Source: Citrobacter amalonaticus (GTDB lineage: Bacteria; Pseudomonadota; Gammaproteobacteria; Enterobacterales; Enterobacteriaceae). Taken from it: DNA of 64,000 nucleotides. Positions 45,812-56,645 of the stretch are shown piece by piece. The notes under the pieces are model-generated. The model saw only the letters and a list, made by a program, of their open reading frames with translations, had not been told where the DNA came from and searched no databases. Made by a program: the position numbers and the translations under genes. Within the stretch, counting starts at the first letter, position 1; each line of letters opens with the position of its first letter. The stretch is from NCBI GenBank assembly GCA_028994555.1, contig JARDVN010000001.1, positions 2,232,001-2,296,000 of the forward strand, in the 5' to 3' direction.

Positions 45812-47203
45812 TTATTCATTTTTCTTATCCGCAGTGAGCTCCTCATAGCTGAGCGTGTCACCGACTACACGAACCGAACGGAAGCAGAATGGCACCAGCA
45901 GTGCGACGATAAGCGCCAGGCAAATCAGATAGATAGTGATCTGGCCGAACTGCGTGAAGGCGTTACCAATAATGATTCCCCATACGGCGAAGTCAAAATC
46001 AGCGAAGGTGCTGTTTTCAAAGCCCAGATTACCCAACGCCGGAAGCAGCATGGCTGGCAGGAAAGCAAGGAATATGCCGCCGATAAACGAGGCAATGACA
46101 CAGCCACGTTTCCCCCCAAGCTTGTCGGCGAATACCCCGGACGTCCCGCCACAGAAGAAGTGCGGTACCATGCCAGGAATAATCAGCGCCATTCCCAGTC
46201 CGCCTAACATGAGCATACCGACCAGGCCGCCCACAAATGAACTGATAAAGCCTACGACGACTGCTGTTGGGCTGAAGGTGAAGAACACCGCGCAGTCAAC
46301 CGCAGGGATCGAATCAGGTATCAGTTTCTGGCTGATCCCCTGGAATGCCGGAACCAGATCGCCGAGGATCAGCCGCACGCCGTTGTAAACGATGGCGACG
46401 CCAACCGCGAACTGCAGACCGGTAAGGACAGAGAAGATCAACATGTTCTGATCCGTTATCGTACGCAGGTATTCAGTTCCGGCGACGGCGCTGCAGACAA
46501 AGTAGATAATGAACATCACAATCCCGGTTGTGACTGTGGTATCGCGCAGAAAACCCCATTTTTCTGAGATTTCAGTATCGGCGAATGAATTTGCCGGGTT
46601 ACCGGTTTTGGTGGCGATCCAGGCGGAGATGTAATAGCCCAGCGAGCCAAAATGCCCCATTGCAATACCGCCGTCTTCAGTCACCTGTTTGGTATAACGC
46701 TGACCGATAGCTGGCGATATGGCCGACCATGAACCGAGTAAGAATCCGCCAATTAAAACTAACATCCAGCCGCGGAATTCCGCTGCCTGTAGCACCGCCG
46801 AGAACAGACACGCCAGAAAGAAAGAGTGGTGGCCGGTCAGAAAGATATATTTGTACTTAGTACAGCGAGCAATAATGAGGTTAAAAATAAAACCTAGCAG
46901 CAAGATGCTCATGGTTTCTACACCCAGCACCTTCTGTGCGACGGAAACAATGGCCTCGTTGTTAGGGATTACGCCGCGAATATTAAATCCGGCTTCGATA
47001 ATGCCGCCAAGCGGATTCAGGTTGGCAACGATAACACCTGCACCGGCACTTAACATTAAATACCCTAAAATAGGCTTTAAGGTACCGGTGAGCAATTTAT
47101 TCCCGGGAGAGCGCAGCGCCACTAAACCGACAAATGCGATAATCCCCATCAGGAATGCGGGTTGGCTAAATATTTCTGATAAGAAACTGAGAATAGCCTG
47201 CAT
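45812..47203 (-). CDS. PTS permease IIC, ascorbate (UlaA/SgaT) family
   Basis: The 463-aa integral membrane protein has 11-12 hydrophobic segments and belongs to the UlaA (AG family) of EIIC proteins. Typical blocks are LRSPGNKLLTGTLKP, TGHHSFFLA, VPHFFCGGTSGVFADKLGG and GQITIYL. It lacks fused IIA or IIB domains, which are encoded by the two upstream genes. The family carries L-ascorbate in E. coli, but the aldolase/kinase partners argue for a different substrate here. Confidence 0.88.
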   Translation of the reverse strand: MQAILSFLSEIFSQPAFLMGIIAFVGLVALRSPGNKLLTGTLKPILGYLMLSAGAGVIVANLNPLGGIIEAGFNIRGVIPNNEAIVSVAQKVLGVETMSILLLGFIFNLIIARCTKYKYIFLTGHHSFFLACLFSAVLQAAEFRGWMLVLIGGFLLGSWSAISPAIGQRYTKQVTEDGGIAMGHFGSLGYYISAWIATKTGNPANSFADTEISEKWGFLRDTTVTTGIVMFIIYFVCSAVAGTEYLRTITDQNMLIFSVLTGLQFAVGVAIVYNGVRLILGDLVPAFQGISQKLIPDSIPAVDCAVFFTFSPTAVVVGFISSFVGGLVGMLMLGGLGMALIIPGMVPHFFCGGTSGVFADKLGGKRGCVIASFIGGIFLAFLPAMLLPALGNLGFENSTFADFDFAVWGIIIGNAFTQFGQITIYLICLALIVALLVPFCFRSVRVVGDTLSYEELTADKKNE

Positions 47204-47223
47204 GAGCGTTCCCTCAATAATGA

Positions 47224-47511
47224 TTAAGAGTGAGTTGCAGCAATTTTAGTGAGTGCTTCGGTAATATCTTCAGCAATTTTCGCTTTGTGCACGTAGCTAC
47301 GAATAATGGCGACGTTACAGTGTGCCGGAAACTGATTTGCCAGCTCTTTAATCGTGACATAAAGATCGGCTTTTTCACCGACAGCGTTAGCGAAATCAAC
47401 GGAAGCAACGTCGGCTTTGATGCCTAATTCATCACAAATTTTTTTGACATTATTCGCAGCCATTAATGAACTGCCAATACCGTTACCACAAACCGTTCTG
47501 ATAACTAACAT
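47224..47511 (-). CDS. PTS IIB component, ascorbate/lactose-type fold
   Basis: The 95-aa protein has the phospho-accepting Cys at position 8 in TVCGNGIGSSL, characteristic of UlaB/SgaB-like IIB. It receives phosphate from IIA and hands it to the sugar bound by IIC. Its start overlaps the IIA stop by 7 bp. Confidence 0.88.
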   Translation of the reverse strand: MLVIRTVCGNGIGSSLMAANNVKKICDELGIKADVASVDFANAVGEKADLYVTIKELANQFPAHCNVAIIRSYVHKAKIAEDITEALTKIAATHS

Positions 47512-47960
47512 AATGACGACTCCATATGTTTTTGGATGAAATGTAATACTGAATTACTGTCATTCTCCTGCTGAAGAAAGGTCACGATGTCGGACTCAAT
47601 CAGTGAAGCGATCAGCTGGATCATTCTTATATGACTGTCGGCATCCGCGCCTGCGATGGCGATGATGACGTTAACGGGATCAAACTCCTCATGACCAAAG
47701 ACGATCGGTTGTTGGCTGGTGACTAAAGAAAACCCAGTGCGCAATGCGCCTTTTTCTGGCCGGGCGTGGGGCATTGCAAGGCCATCATCAAGAACAATAG
47801 CGGAACCGAAGCCCCGGTAAACTTCGAGCATTTCACTGACATATTCCGGGCGACAAATATGTTGCCGGGTAAGTAACGAGCCAGCCAGTTCAATAGCTTG
47901 CTCGGGGCTGGAAATATTCTGCTTAAGCGCAATCAGTCCAGGGTTAAAAATAATGTCCAT
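47505..47960 (-). CDS. PTS IIA component, mannitol/fructose (UlaC-like) type
   Basis: The 151-aa EIIA type-2 domain has the phospho-His H65 in GLAMPHARPEKGA. It is the first gene of the IIA-IIB-IIC-kinase-aldolase operon and would take phosphate from HPr. CRP-like sites lie 64-110 bp upstream of its ATG. No regulator gene is adjacent, so control may be by CRP and a distant factor. Confidence 0.88.
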   Translation of the reverse strand: MDIIFNPGLIALKQNISSPEQAIELAGSLLTRQHICRPEYVSEMLEVYRGFGSAIVLDDGLAMPHARPEKGALRTGFSLVTSQQPIVFGHEEFDPVNVIIAIAGADADSHIRMIQLIASLIESDIVTFLQQENDSNSVLHFIQKHMESSLC

Positions 47961-48023
47961 AATCCGATCCTTAATGCGTTCATATTCCTGAACTTGATCA
48001 TGGCCAACAATGGCAACAAAAAT

Positions 48024-48070
48024 TATGGCTCAGATCACAGATAGGTTTTTAAATATTGAAGTTGATCACA
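48024..48070 (-). promoter_or_regulatory. Two CRP-like half-strong sites upstream of the PTS operon
   Basis: TATGGCTCAGATCACA (48024-48039) and ATTGAAGTTGATCACA (48055-48070) each carry a perfect TCACA half preceded by a weaker left half. The second reads GATCACAT like the CRP consensus. Position relative to the operon start fits catabolite control; this is inferred. Confidence 0.4.
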
Positions 48071-48176
48071 TCGGGCGAGGTTTGGAATTATTTTGCCAGT
48101 AAAAGGTTTATTTATTAAGTCGTTTTATATCAATATGTTAGAGGTTGTTTTTTTTACTCGGGAGAAACGGAGAGTA

Positions 48177-48236
48177 ATGATAAGAAGTCAAATGTCTGAA
48201 TTTAAAATCAAGAAATTCGATGTCAGTCACAAATAA
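48177..48236 (+). CDS. Candidate 19-aa leader ORF
   Basis: ATG at 48177 follows GGAG with 4-base spacing and encodes 19 residues (MIRSQMSEFKIKKFDVSHK). Its TAA overlaps the ATG of the next small ORF (TAATG), the arrangement of translational coupling. It is in a region with no other gene. No homologue is known to me. Confidence 0.2.
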   Translation: MIRSQMSEFKIKKFDVSHK

Positions 48237-48373
48237 TGAGGCGCTTTTTTTATCAAAGTTTGAACGAGTTGGCAAAAATCAGGCTGATGGGCGATTTTAC
48301 TCATTTACGTTATCAATATTTGTATGACAATGCGTTAAAAAAGCTGTTGCGACATGGTGGGGAGAAGCAGTAA
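48236..48373 (+). CDS. Candidate 45-aa basic small protein
   Basis: The ORF encodes 45 residues starting MRRFFYQSLNELAKIRL and ending LRHGGEKQ, with Arg/Lys-rich amphipathic character. It lacks its own ribosome site and would be translated by coupling to the 19-codon ORF before it. It lies beside the PTS operon start, on the opposite strand. The N-terminus vaguely recalls SgrT (MRQFYQ...AK), too weakly for a claim. The T7 run at 48245-48251 must really be seven bases for this frame to exist. Confidence 0.25.
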   Translation: MRRFFYQSLNELAKIRLMGDFTHLRYQYLYDNALKKLLRHGGEKQ

Positions 48374-48383
48374 GAAAACAAAA

Positions 48384-48407
48384 AAAGGCTCGCCGTGGCG
48401 AGCCTTT
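48384..48407 (-). terminator. Terminator of tsaA
   Basis: AAAGGCTCGC (48384-48393) pairs with GCGAGCCTTT (48398-48407). On the minus strand the stem is followed by a T tract, so it ends the tsaA transcript. It may also act weakly for the plus strand. Confidence 0.88.
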
Positions 48408-48423
48408 CGTCAATTCATGCCGA

Positions 48424-49026
48424 TTACAGGCTGGAGACGTTTTCGGTCAGGTATTTTGCTACGCCGTCCGGAGACGCGTTCATACCTTCTTTGCCTTTTT
48501 CCCACTGTGCAGGGCACACTTCGCCGTGCTCTTCGTGGAACTGCAGCGCGTCTACCATACGCAGCATTTCGTCGATGTTACGACCCAGCGGCAGGTCGTT
48601 AACGACCTGGTGGCGAACCACGCCGTTTGCGTCGATCAGGAAAGAACCACGCAGCGCAACGCCCGCTTCCGGGTGCTCGATACCGTAGGCTTTCTGAATT
48701 TCACGCTTCACGTCAGCAACCATTGCGTATTTCACTGCACCGATGCCGCCTTTGTCGACAGGGGTGTTACGCCATGCGTTGTGGACGAATTCAGAGTCAA
48801 AAGAAACGCCAACCACTTCAACGCCGCGCTTCTGGAATTCTTCATAACGTTTGTCGAACGCGATCAGCTCAGACGGGCAAACGAAGGTGAAGTCCATCGG
48901 CCAGAAGAACAGAACGGTCGCTTTACCGTTGGTGTGTTGTTTGAAATTGAAGTTTTCAACAATCTCACCGCTACCGAGTACCGCAGCTGCTGTGAAATCC
49001 GGAGCCTGACGAGTCACCAGTACCAT
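48424..49026 (-). CDS. tsaA: 2-Cys peroxiredoxin (TsaA/AhpC type)
   Basis: The 200-aa thiol peroxidase reduces H2O2 and alkyl hydroperoxides in the cytoplasm. Peroxidatic Cys lies in DFTFVCPSEL (about 51) and resolving Cys in GEVCPAQW (about 172), typical 2-Cys spacing. The start MVLVTRQAPDF at 49026 has AGGAGAAT upstream. Salmonella carries a homologue (tsaA) at the same place near acpH; K-12 does not. Confidence 0.9.
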   Translation of the reverse strand: MVLVTRQAPDFTAAAVLGSGEIVENFNFKQHTNGKATVLFFWPMDFTFVCPSELIAFDKRYEEFQKRGVEVVGVSFDSEFVHNAWRNTPVDKGGIGAVKYAMVADVKREIQKAYGIEHPEAGVALRGSFLIDANGVVRHQVVNDLPLGRNIDEMLRMVDALQFHEEHGEVCPAQWEKGKEGMNASPDGVAKYLTENVSSL

Positions 49027-49149
49027 ATTATTCTCCTGCAAAGTTAAGGGTTTTTGGAACGCAACGCGGGCCAGTATAGAAGGTGATGGTGAATAAGACA
49101 AAGAGGCGCTGACAATCGTTCAGTGAGCTTTTACCTATCAATATTCTCA

Positions 49150-49220
49150 GTAGGCCCGGTAAGCGAAAGCGCCACCGTTCAAATCGCCAGAGGGCGGCTT
49201 TGCCTTATCCGGTCGCCTGA
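49150..49220. repeat. Degenerate REP pair
   Basis: GTAGGCCCGGTAAGCG with GCGCCACC, then AGGGCGGCTTTGCC with TTATCCGGTCGCCTG, resemble two facing REP copies between tsaA and acpH. Confidence 0.5.
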
Positions 49221-49231
49221 TCAAACGGGGA

Positions 49232-49813
49232 TCAGAGCGTTTTCTGCCTGGCTTGTTCCATCATGCGCGGATAAAACCGCCAGAAGCGCGTTTCCAGGGC
49301 ATCGTAATGGTTGTCAAGGTCATACCAGGAGTCGCGCAGCGCATCCAGACGCGGTCGGCGGCTCGCCATTCCATTCAACACATTCTGAATAAAATCCATA
49401 TCGCGATATCGCTCCAGCCACTTTTCTGACCACAGATAGTTGTTCAGATTGACAAAACGCGGCGGCGAATCGGGCAGAATAACCGACACCTGTTGATGGG
49501 CATAGCGCACGAACTCCGGTAGCGGCATGTCCGGGGACAGCTGTGACCAGTGGCGCGACAGGAAATGATCCCACATCACGTCGAGCGTGATCGGCGCAAC
49601 ACGACGCGTTTCCGGGCGAAACCACGCTTTGGCCTCCGTTACCTCGGGCAGGTTATCGGTTAGCACATCGATGCGGCGATGCATAAAAATACCGTCGACA
49701 ACCTCCGGGCAATAGTCCTCCGCGGGGTTGCCGCGCACAAAATCGGCCAGCAAATTGCCGGAAAGCGAGCTGCCAGCGAGATGAGCGAGATGCAGGTGAG
49801 CGAGAAAATTCAT
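49232..49813 (-). CDS. acpH: Acyl carrier protein phosphodiesterase AcpH
   Basis: AcpH removes the 4'-phosphopantetheine group from holo-ACP. The 193-aa protein begins [14 protein letters not shown] with the conserved N-terminal His-rich block and [10 protein letters not shown] metal residues (HD-domain related). I chose the ATG at 49813 to match the E. coli length. It is divergent from queA. Confidence 0.93.
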   Translation of the reverse strand: MNFLAHLHLAHLAGSSLSGNLLADFVRGNPAEDYCPEVVDGIFMHRRIDVLTDNLPEVTEAKAWFRPETRRVAPITLDVMWDHFLSRHWSQLSPDMPLPEFVRYAHQQVSVILPDSPPRFVNLNNYLWSEKWLERYRDMDFIQNVLNGMASRRPRLDALRDSWYDLDNHYDALETRFWRFYPRMMEQARQKTL

Positions 49814-49905
49814 GCGTTTTATTTTTCCAGAAGCGGCTAGTTGTTGCAGCAAGAGGGTGTGAGCACTAGACTATGCCGCCTGTTTTTAAGTCACGAGTAT
49901 ACGTC

Positions 49906-50976
49906 ATGCGCGTCGCCGATTTCTCCTTTGAACTACCTGAATCACTGATTGCTCACTATCCCATGCCTGAGCGCAGCAGCTGTCGCTTACTGTCACTGGA
50001 TGGGCCAACGGGCGAGCTGACGCACGGTACGTTCACCGATTTGCTCGACAAGCTCAACCCTGGCGATCTGCTGGTGTTTAATAATACCCGCGTGATCCCG
50101 GCGCGTCTGTTTGGCCGTAAAGCCAGCGGAGGTAAGATTGAAGTGCTGGTCGAACGTATGCTCGATGATAAACGTATTCTGGCACATATTCGCGCCTCTA
50201 AAGCGCCGAAACCGGGTGCGGAACTGCTGCTGGGCGATGACGAGAGCATTAAAGCGACCATGACCGCGCGTCACGACGCGCTGTTCGAGGTGGAGTTTGA
50301 TGACGCGCGCACGGTGCTCGATATCCTTAACGCTATCGGCCATATGCCGCTGCCGCCGTACATTGAGCGCCCGGACGAAGACGCCGATCGCGAGTTGTAC
50401 CAGACCGTCTACAGCCAGAAGCCAGGCGCAGTCGCGGCACCGACGGCGGGGCTGCACTTTGACGAACCACTGCTGGAAAAACTGCGCGAGAAAGGGATTG
50501 AAATGGCGTTTGTGACGCTGCATGTCGGCGCGGGCACGTTCCAGCCGGTGCGCGTGGACACCATCGAAGACCACATCATGCACTCTGAGTACGCCGAGGT
50601 ACCGCAAGAGGTGGTGGATGCAGTGCTGGCGGCGAAAGCGCGCGGCAACCGGGTCATTGCGGTAGGCACTACCTCTGTGCGTTCTCTGGAAAGCGCGGCG
50701 CAGGCGGCGAAAAACGGCCTTATTGAGCCGTTCTTTGGCGATACGCAAATCTTTATTTATCCTGGCTATCAGTATCAGGTGATTGATGCGCTGGTAACCA
50801 ACTTCCATCTGCCTGAATCAACACTGATTATGCTGGTCTCGGCGTTTGCCGGCTATCAGCATACAATGAATGCCTACAAGGCTGCGGTAGAACAAAAATA
50901 TCGCTTTTTTAGCTACGGGGACGCGATGTTTATCACGTACAATCCGCAGGCTTTGAATGAACGCGTTGGGGAATAA
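49906..50976 (+). CDS. queA: S-adenosylmethionine:tRNA ribosyltransferase-isomerase
   Basis: QueA adds the cyclopentene ring precursor from SAM to preQ1 in tRNA, giving epoxyqueuosine. The 356-aa protein is intact, with blocks [19 protein letters not shown] and [11 protein letters not shown]. The ATG at 49906 ([11 protein letters not shown]) matches the family start; upstream in-frame codons are not conserved. It is the first gene of queA-tgt-yajC-secD-secF. Confidence 0.96.
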   Translation: MRVADFSFELPESLIAHYPMPERSSCRLLSLDGPTGELTHGTFTDLLDKLNPGDLLVFNNTRVIPARLFGRKASGGKIEVLVERMLDDKRILAHIRASKAPKPGAELLLGDDESIKATMTARHDALFEVEFDDARTVLDILNAIGHMPLPPYIERPDEDADRELYQTVYSQKPGAVAAPTAGLHFDEPLLEKLREKGIEMAFVTLHVGAGTFQPVRVDTIEDHIMHSEYAEVPQEVVDAVLAAKARGNRVIAVGTTSVRSLESAAQAAKNGLIEPFFGDTQIFIYPGYQYQVIDALVTNFHLPESTLIMLVSAFAGYQHTMNAYKAAVEQKYRFFSYGDAMFITYNPQALNERVGE

Positions 50977-51015
50977 ATCCGCGGCGCTGGTTGACACGTT
51001 GGACTGTTTTTCTGA

Positions 51016-52159
<1,144 letters not shown>

Positions 52160-52181
52160 TTTTAATAATGAGGGAATTTGA

Positions 52182-52515
52182 ATGAGCTTTTTTTATTTCT
52201 GATGCGGTAGCGGCAACAGGTGCTCCGGCGCAGGGCAGCCCGATGTCTCTGATTCTGATGCTGGTGGTGTTTGGTCTGATTTTCTATTTCATGATCCTGC
52301 GTCCACAGCAGAAGCGCACCAAAGAACATAAAAACCTGATGGCTTCTATCGCGAAAGGTGATGAAGTCCTGACTAACGGTGGCCTGGTAGGCCGTGTGAC
52401 CAAAGTTGCTGAATCGGGTTACATCGCTATCGCACTGAACGATACCACTGAAGTGGTTATCAAACGTGACTTCGTAGCTGCCGTTCTGCCGAAAGGCACC
52501 ATGAAGGCGCTGTAA
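52182..52515 (+). CDS. yajC: YajC, Sec translocon accessory subunit (frame interrupted)
   Basis: YajC is a small single-pass protein in the SecDF-YajC complex. After correction it is 110 aa: a short N-terminus (MSFFISDAVAATG), one transmembrane segment (LILMLVVFGLIFYFMIL) and a cytoplasmic domain ending KGTMKAL. T7 at 52188-52194 should be T6. Taken literally, only an internal start at 52243 would remain. AGGGAATTTG precedes the true ATG. It lies between tgt and secD. Confidence 0.94.
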
Positions 52516-52542
52516 TAGTAACTTTTCCCTAAGGGAACTGCC

Positions 52543-54390
52543 GTGTTAAACCGTTATCCTTTGTGGAAGTACATCATGCTGATCGTCGTCATTGTCGTCG
52601 GTCTGCTGTACGCGCTTCCCAACCTGTATGGTGAGGATCCGGCCGTTCAAATCACTGGCGCGCGCGGTGTCGCCGCCAGTGAGCAAACGCTGATCCAGGT
52701 CCAGAATACGTTACAAAAAGAAAAAATTACCGCTAAGTCTGTGGCACTGGAAGAGGGCGCGATTCTTGCGCGCTTCGACACCACCGACACCCAACTGCGC
52801 GCACGTGAAGCGCTGGTGGACGTGCTGGGTGATAAATACGTCGTGGCGCTTAACCTTGCTCCGGCAACTCCGCGCTGGTTGGCGGCCATCAAAGCAGAAC
52901 CGATGAAACTCGGTCTTGACCTGCGTGGCGGCGTTCACTTCCTGATGGAAGTGGATATGGATACCGCGCTGGGTAAACTGCAGGAACAAAATATCGATAG
53001 CCTGCGCAGCGATCTGCGTACAGAAGGCATCCCGTATACTACCGTTCGTAAAGAAGATAATTACGGCCTGAGCATCAATTTCCGTGATGCTGACGCACGT
53101 GATAAAGCGATTGCTTACCTCAGCAAGCGTCACCCGGATCTGGTGATTTCAAGTCAGGGCAGCAATGCGCTGCGCGCGGTGATGACCGATGCGCGTCTGA
53201 GCGAAGCGCGTGAATACGCGGTACAACAGAACATCAATATCCTGCGTAACCGTGTGAACCAGTTGGGCGTCGCCGAACCGGTGGTACAGCGTCAGGGCGC
53301 CGACCGTATCGTGGTCGAACTGCCGGGTATTCAGGACACGGCGCGGGCGAAAGAAATTCTCGGCGCGACAGCAACGCTGGAATTCCGTCTGGTCAACACC
53401 AACGTTGATCAGTCTGCGGCGGCATCCGGGCGTGTTCCAGGTGACTCCGAAGTGAAACAGATGCGTGAAGGTCAGCCGGTTGTGCTGTACAAACGCGTTA
53501 TCCTGACCGGTGACCATATCACTGACTCCACTTCAAGCCAGGACGAATACAACCAACCGCAGGTAAACATCTCGCTGGATAGCGCAGGTGGCAACATCAT
53601 GTCTAACTTCACCAAGGACAATATCGGTAAACCGATGGCGACCCTGTTTGTGGAGTACAAAGACAGCGGTAAGAAAGATGCAAACGGTCGTGCGGTACTG
53701 GTGAAACAGGAAGAGGTGATTAACATCGCCAACATCCAGTCTCGTCTGGGTAACAGCTTCCGTATTACCGGGATCAACAACCCGAACGAAGCGCGCCAGC
53801 TTTCTCTGCTGCTGCGTGCCGGTGCGCTGATTGCGCCGATTCAGATTGTGGAAGAGCGGACCATCGGTCCAACGCTGGGGATGCAGAACATCAAGCAGGG
53901 TCTGGAAGCGTGCCTGGCCGGTCTGGCGGTGTCCATCCTGTTCATGATCCTGTTCTATAAGAAATTTGGTCTGATTGCGACCAGCGCGTTGATTGCTAAC
54001 CTGGTGCTGATTGTCGGCATTATGTCGCTGCTGCCAGGGGCAACGTTGAGTATGCCGGGGATTGCGGGGATCGTCTTAACCCTTGCCGTCGCCGTCGATG
54101 CGAACGTCCTCATCAACGAACGTATCAAAGAAGAGTTGAGTAACGGACGTTCGGTGCAGCAGGCGATCAACGAAGGGTATGCGGGCGCGTTCAGTTCCAT
54201 CTTTGATGCGAACATTACGACGCTGATTAAGGTCATTATCCTGTACGCAGTCGGCACCGGGGCAATTAAAGGGTTCGCGATTACTACCGGTATCGGTGTG
54301 GCGACGTCGATGTTTACCGCGATCGTCGGTACGCGTGCCATCGTAAACCTGTTGTATGGCGGCAAGCGCGTCAAAAAGCTGTCAATCTGA
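52543..54390 (+). CDS. secD: Protein translocase subunit SecD
   Basis: SecD uses the proton motive force to help release and pull preproteins on the periplasmic side. It has a GTG start and 615 aa, the E. coli length. There is one N-terminal helix, a large periplasmic domain (about 30-450) and five C-terminal helices carrying the RND-type LDLRGGVHF and [13 protein letters not shown] motifs. The frame is intact. secF follows after 10 bp. Confidence 0.97.
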   Translation: MLNRYPLWKYIMLIVVIVVGLLYALPNLYGEDPAVQITGARGVAASEQTLIQVQNTLQKEKITAKSVALEEGAILARFDTTDTQLRAREALVDVLGDKYVVALNLAPATPRWLAAIKAEPMKLGLDLRGGVHFLMEVDMDTALGKLQEQNIDSLRSDLRTEGIPYTTVRKEDNYGLSINFRDADARDKAIAYLSKRHPDLVISSQGSNALRAVMTDARLSEAREYAVQQNINILRNRVNQLGVAEPVVQRQGADRIVVELPGIQDTARAKEILGATATLEFRLVNTNVDQSAAASGRVPGDSEVKQMREGQPVVLYKRVILTGDHITDSTSSQDEYNQPQVNISLDSAGGNIMSNFTKDNIGKPMATLFVEYKDSGKKDANGRAVLVKQEEVINIANIQSRLGNSFRITGINNPNEARQLSLLLRAGALIAPIQIVEERTIGPTLGMQNIKQGLEACLAGLAVSILFMILFYKKFGLIATSALIANLVLIVGIMSLLPGATLSMPGIAGIVLTLAVAVDANVLINERIKEELSNGRSVQQAINEGYAGAFSSIFDANITTLIKVIILYAVGTGAIKGFAITTGIGVATSMFTAIVGTRAIVNLLYGGKRVKKLSI

Positions 54391-54400
54391 GGAGTGCGAA

Positions 54401-55372
54401 GTGGCACAGGAATATACTGTTGAACAATTGAACCACGGCCGTAAAGTCTGGGACTTTATGCGCTGGGACTACTGGGCTTTCGGCATCTCGGGTCTTTTGC
54501 TCGTTGCTGCCATCATCGTGATGGGCGTGCGCGGCTTTAACTGGGGTCTCGATTTCACCGGTGGTACGGTGATCGAAATCACGCTGGAAAAACCGGCCGA
54601 GATGGACGTGATGCGCGACGCGCTGGAAAAAGCGGGCTTTGTTGATCCGCTTTTACAGAACTTCGGCAGCAGTCACGACATCATGGTCCGTATGCCGCCG
54701 ACCGAAGGGGCCAACGGCGGCCAGGTGCTGGGCAGCAAAGTGTTGAGTGTGATTAACGAATCCACCAATCAGAATGCCGCGGTGAAGCGCATTGAATTCG
54801 TCGGACCGAGCGTCGGTGCCGATCTGGCGCAAACCGGTGCGATGGCGCTGCTGGCAGCGCTGATCTCTATCCTGGTTTACGTGGGTATTCGTTTCGAATG
54901 GCGACTGGCGGCGGGCGTGGTTATCGCGCTGGCGCACGACGTCATCATTACGCTGGGGATCCTGTCGTTATTCCATATCGAGATCGACCTGACTATCGTG
55001 GCATCGCTGATGTCCGTTATCGGTTACTCGCTTAACGACAGTATCGTGGTTTCTGACCGTATTCGTGAAAACTTCCGCAAAATTCGTCGCGGGACGCCTT
55101 ACGAAATCTTTAACGTGTCACTGACCCAGACGCTGCACCGTACGTTGATTACCTCCGGTACGACGTTAATGGTTATCCTGATGCTGTTCCTGTTTGGTGG
55201 TCCGGTGCTGGAAGGCTTCTCGCTGACCATGCTTATCGGGGTGTCCATCGGTACGGCATCGTCCATTTACGTGGCATCGGCGCTGGCGCTGAAACTTGGT
55301 ATGAAGCGCGAGCATATGCTGCAACAGAAAGTTGAGAAAGAAGGGGCAGATCAGCCGTCAATTCTGCCGTAA
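54401..55372 (+). CDS. secF: Protein translocase subunit SecF
   Basis: SecF pairs with SecD. The start is GTG at 54401 ([15 protein letters not shown]), preceded by GAGGAGTG, giving 323 aa. It has six helices with a periplasmic domain after helix 1; conserved blocks are GLDFTGGT and the [16 protein letters not shown] motif. A terminator follows. Confidence 0.97.
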   Translation: MAQEYTVEQLNHGRKVWDFMRWDYWAFGISGLLLVAAIIVMGVRGFNWGLDFTGGTVIEITLEKPAEMDVMRDALEKAGFVDPLLQNFGSSHDIMVRMPPTEGANGGQVLGSKVLSVINESTNQNAAVKRIEFVGPSVGADLAQTGAMALLAALISILVYVGIRFEWRLAAGVVIALAHDVIITLGILSLFHIEIDLTIVASLMSVIGYSLNDSIVVSDRIRENFRKIRRGTPYEIFNVSLTQTLHRTLITSGTTLMVILMLFLFGGPVLEGFSLTMLIGVSIGTASSIYVASALALKLGMKREHMLQQKVEKEGADQPSILP

Positions 55373-55395
55373 CCCGATTTTCAGTTAACGCTGAG

Positions 55396-55426
55396 AAATC
55401 CCGGTCATTCGATCGGGATTTTTCTT
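55396..55426 (+). terminator. Terminator after secF
   Basis: AAATCCCG (55396-55403) pairs with CGGGATTT (55414-55421), followed by a T-rich stretch. It closes the queA-secF operon. Confidence 0.85.
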
Positions 55427-55525
55427 TTCTCCCTTTCTCTTGTCCTGCAATCACTACTGACACTATGCTGTCAGGAGCCCTGTTTTATCCTCTTCCTGAA
55501 CTTACCCACACAGGCAGGAGGAACG

Positions 55526-55891
55526 ATGAAAAGCATTATTAACTGGTTTGAAATTCCCGTAACGGATATGGAGCGCGCGATTGCGTTTTATGAGCCGGTC
55601 ATGGGGCTGTCGCTGCGTCGTGAAAAAATGGGCTTTGCCGATCTGGCGGTTTTCCCGTATGACGATCCGGCCACCGGTGGTGCGCTGGCGAAGTTTGACG
55701 GCATTGCGCCTTCATTACAGGGTGCCATTGTTTATCTGCATACGGACGATCTCGGCGCCACGCTGGATCGCGTCGCCAGTGCCGGTGGCAACTGTGTTTT
55801 TGGTCCGCTCGATCTCGGTAAAGAGATTGGTACCATCGCGCTGTTTACTGACAGCGAAGGCAATCGTGTGGGTTTACATCAACCGGCTTAA
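55526..55891 (+). CDS. VOC (glyoxalase/bleomycin-resistance fold) protein
   Basis: The 121-aa single-domain vicinal oxygen chelate protein shows paired beta-alpha-beta-beta-beta units (WFEIPVTDMERAIAFYEPVMG and AIVYLHTDDLGATLDRV). A metal-ligand Glu is plausible in SEGNRVGLH. AGGAGGAACG precedes the ATG. The WYL regulator begins 15 bp after its stop, suggesting a two-gene unit. K-12 has yajD here instead. The substrate is unknown. Confidence 0.8.
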   Translation: MKSIINWFEIPVTDMERAIAFYEPVMGLSLRREKMGFADLAVFPYDDPATGGALAKFDGIAPSLQGAIVYLHTDDLGATLDRVASAGGNCVFGPLDLGKEIGTIALFTDSEGNRVGLHQPA

Positions 55892-55906
55892 TCACAGAGA
55901 GCAACT

Positions 55907-56600
55907 ATGACCCGTCGCGCTGACCGTTTGTTCCAGATAGTGCAGATCCTGCGTGGCAGGCGGCTGACAACGGCAGCGCTGCTGGCGGAGCGGCTTGAGG
56001 TGTCAGAGCGGACGATCTATCGTGATATCCGTGACCTCTCGCTCTCCGGCGTGCCGGTCGAAGGGGGAGGCGGGTAGCGGCTATCGGCTGATGGCGGGGT
56101 TTGATCTCCCGCCGCTGATGCTGACGCACCGGGAATCGGAAGCGCTGATTGCCGCCATTCGTCTGTTGCATACCTGGGGCGGTGATCTGCTCTCCAGAGA
56201 ACTGGAGTCGGCGCAGGAAAAAGTACTGGCGATATTACCGGAAGAAAGCCGACGTAAGGCCGAGCAGGCACGTATCTTCGCCCCGGATTTTGGCAGACAG
56301 CAGCATTCACGCAGTGCGTTCGATGTGATCCACCGGGCGGTGAGCACGCAACAGGTGCTGGCGTTACATTATCGTGACGAGGCGGGGCAGCTCACCTGGC
56401 GGGACGTCCAGCCGCTAGGGATTTTTTTCCAGGGAGAGTTCTGGCTGCTGGTAGCCTGGTGCGAACGGCGCGAGGATTATCGCTGTTTTCGTGTCGATCG
56501 CTGTTTGAGCATCACGCCGCTCGACAGGCGATTTAGTGAGTGCGCCGACCGTTCGCTGAGTGATTTTTTACGTAAGATCCGTGACGAAACGCACGCATAA
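55907..56600 (+). CDS. HTH/WYL-domain transcriptional regulator, YafY-like (frame interrupted)
   Basis: The corrected 230-aa protein begins MTRRADRLFQIVQILRGRR with a DeoR-like helix-turn-helix (LAERLEVSERTIYRDIRDL). It ends in a WYL-type ligand domain (VLALHYRDEAGQLTWRDVQP...FRVDR). The G run 56063-56067 has five bases where PVEGEAGSGYRL needs four. It likely regulates its own unit with the VOC gene. Related YafY/YobV proteins often respond to small effectors; the effector is unknown here. Confidence 0.8.
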
Positions 56601-56601
56601 A

Positions 56602-56627
56602 AAAAGCCAGCGCTCAGGCTGGCTTTT
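56602..56627. terminator. Bidirectional terminator between WYL gene and tsx
   Basis: AAAAGCCAGC (56602-56611) pairs perfectly with GCTGGCTTTT (56618-56627), A/T-rich on both outer sides, between two converging genes. Confidence 0.9.
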
Positions 56628-56645
56628 GCAGGAAACAGGACGTTA

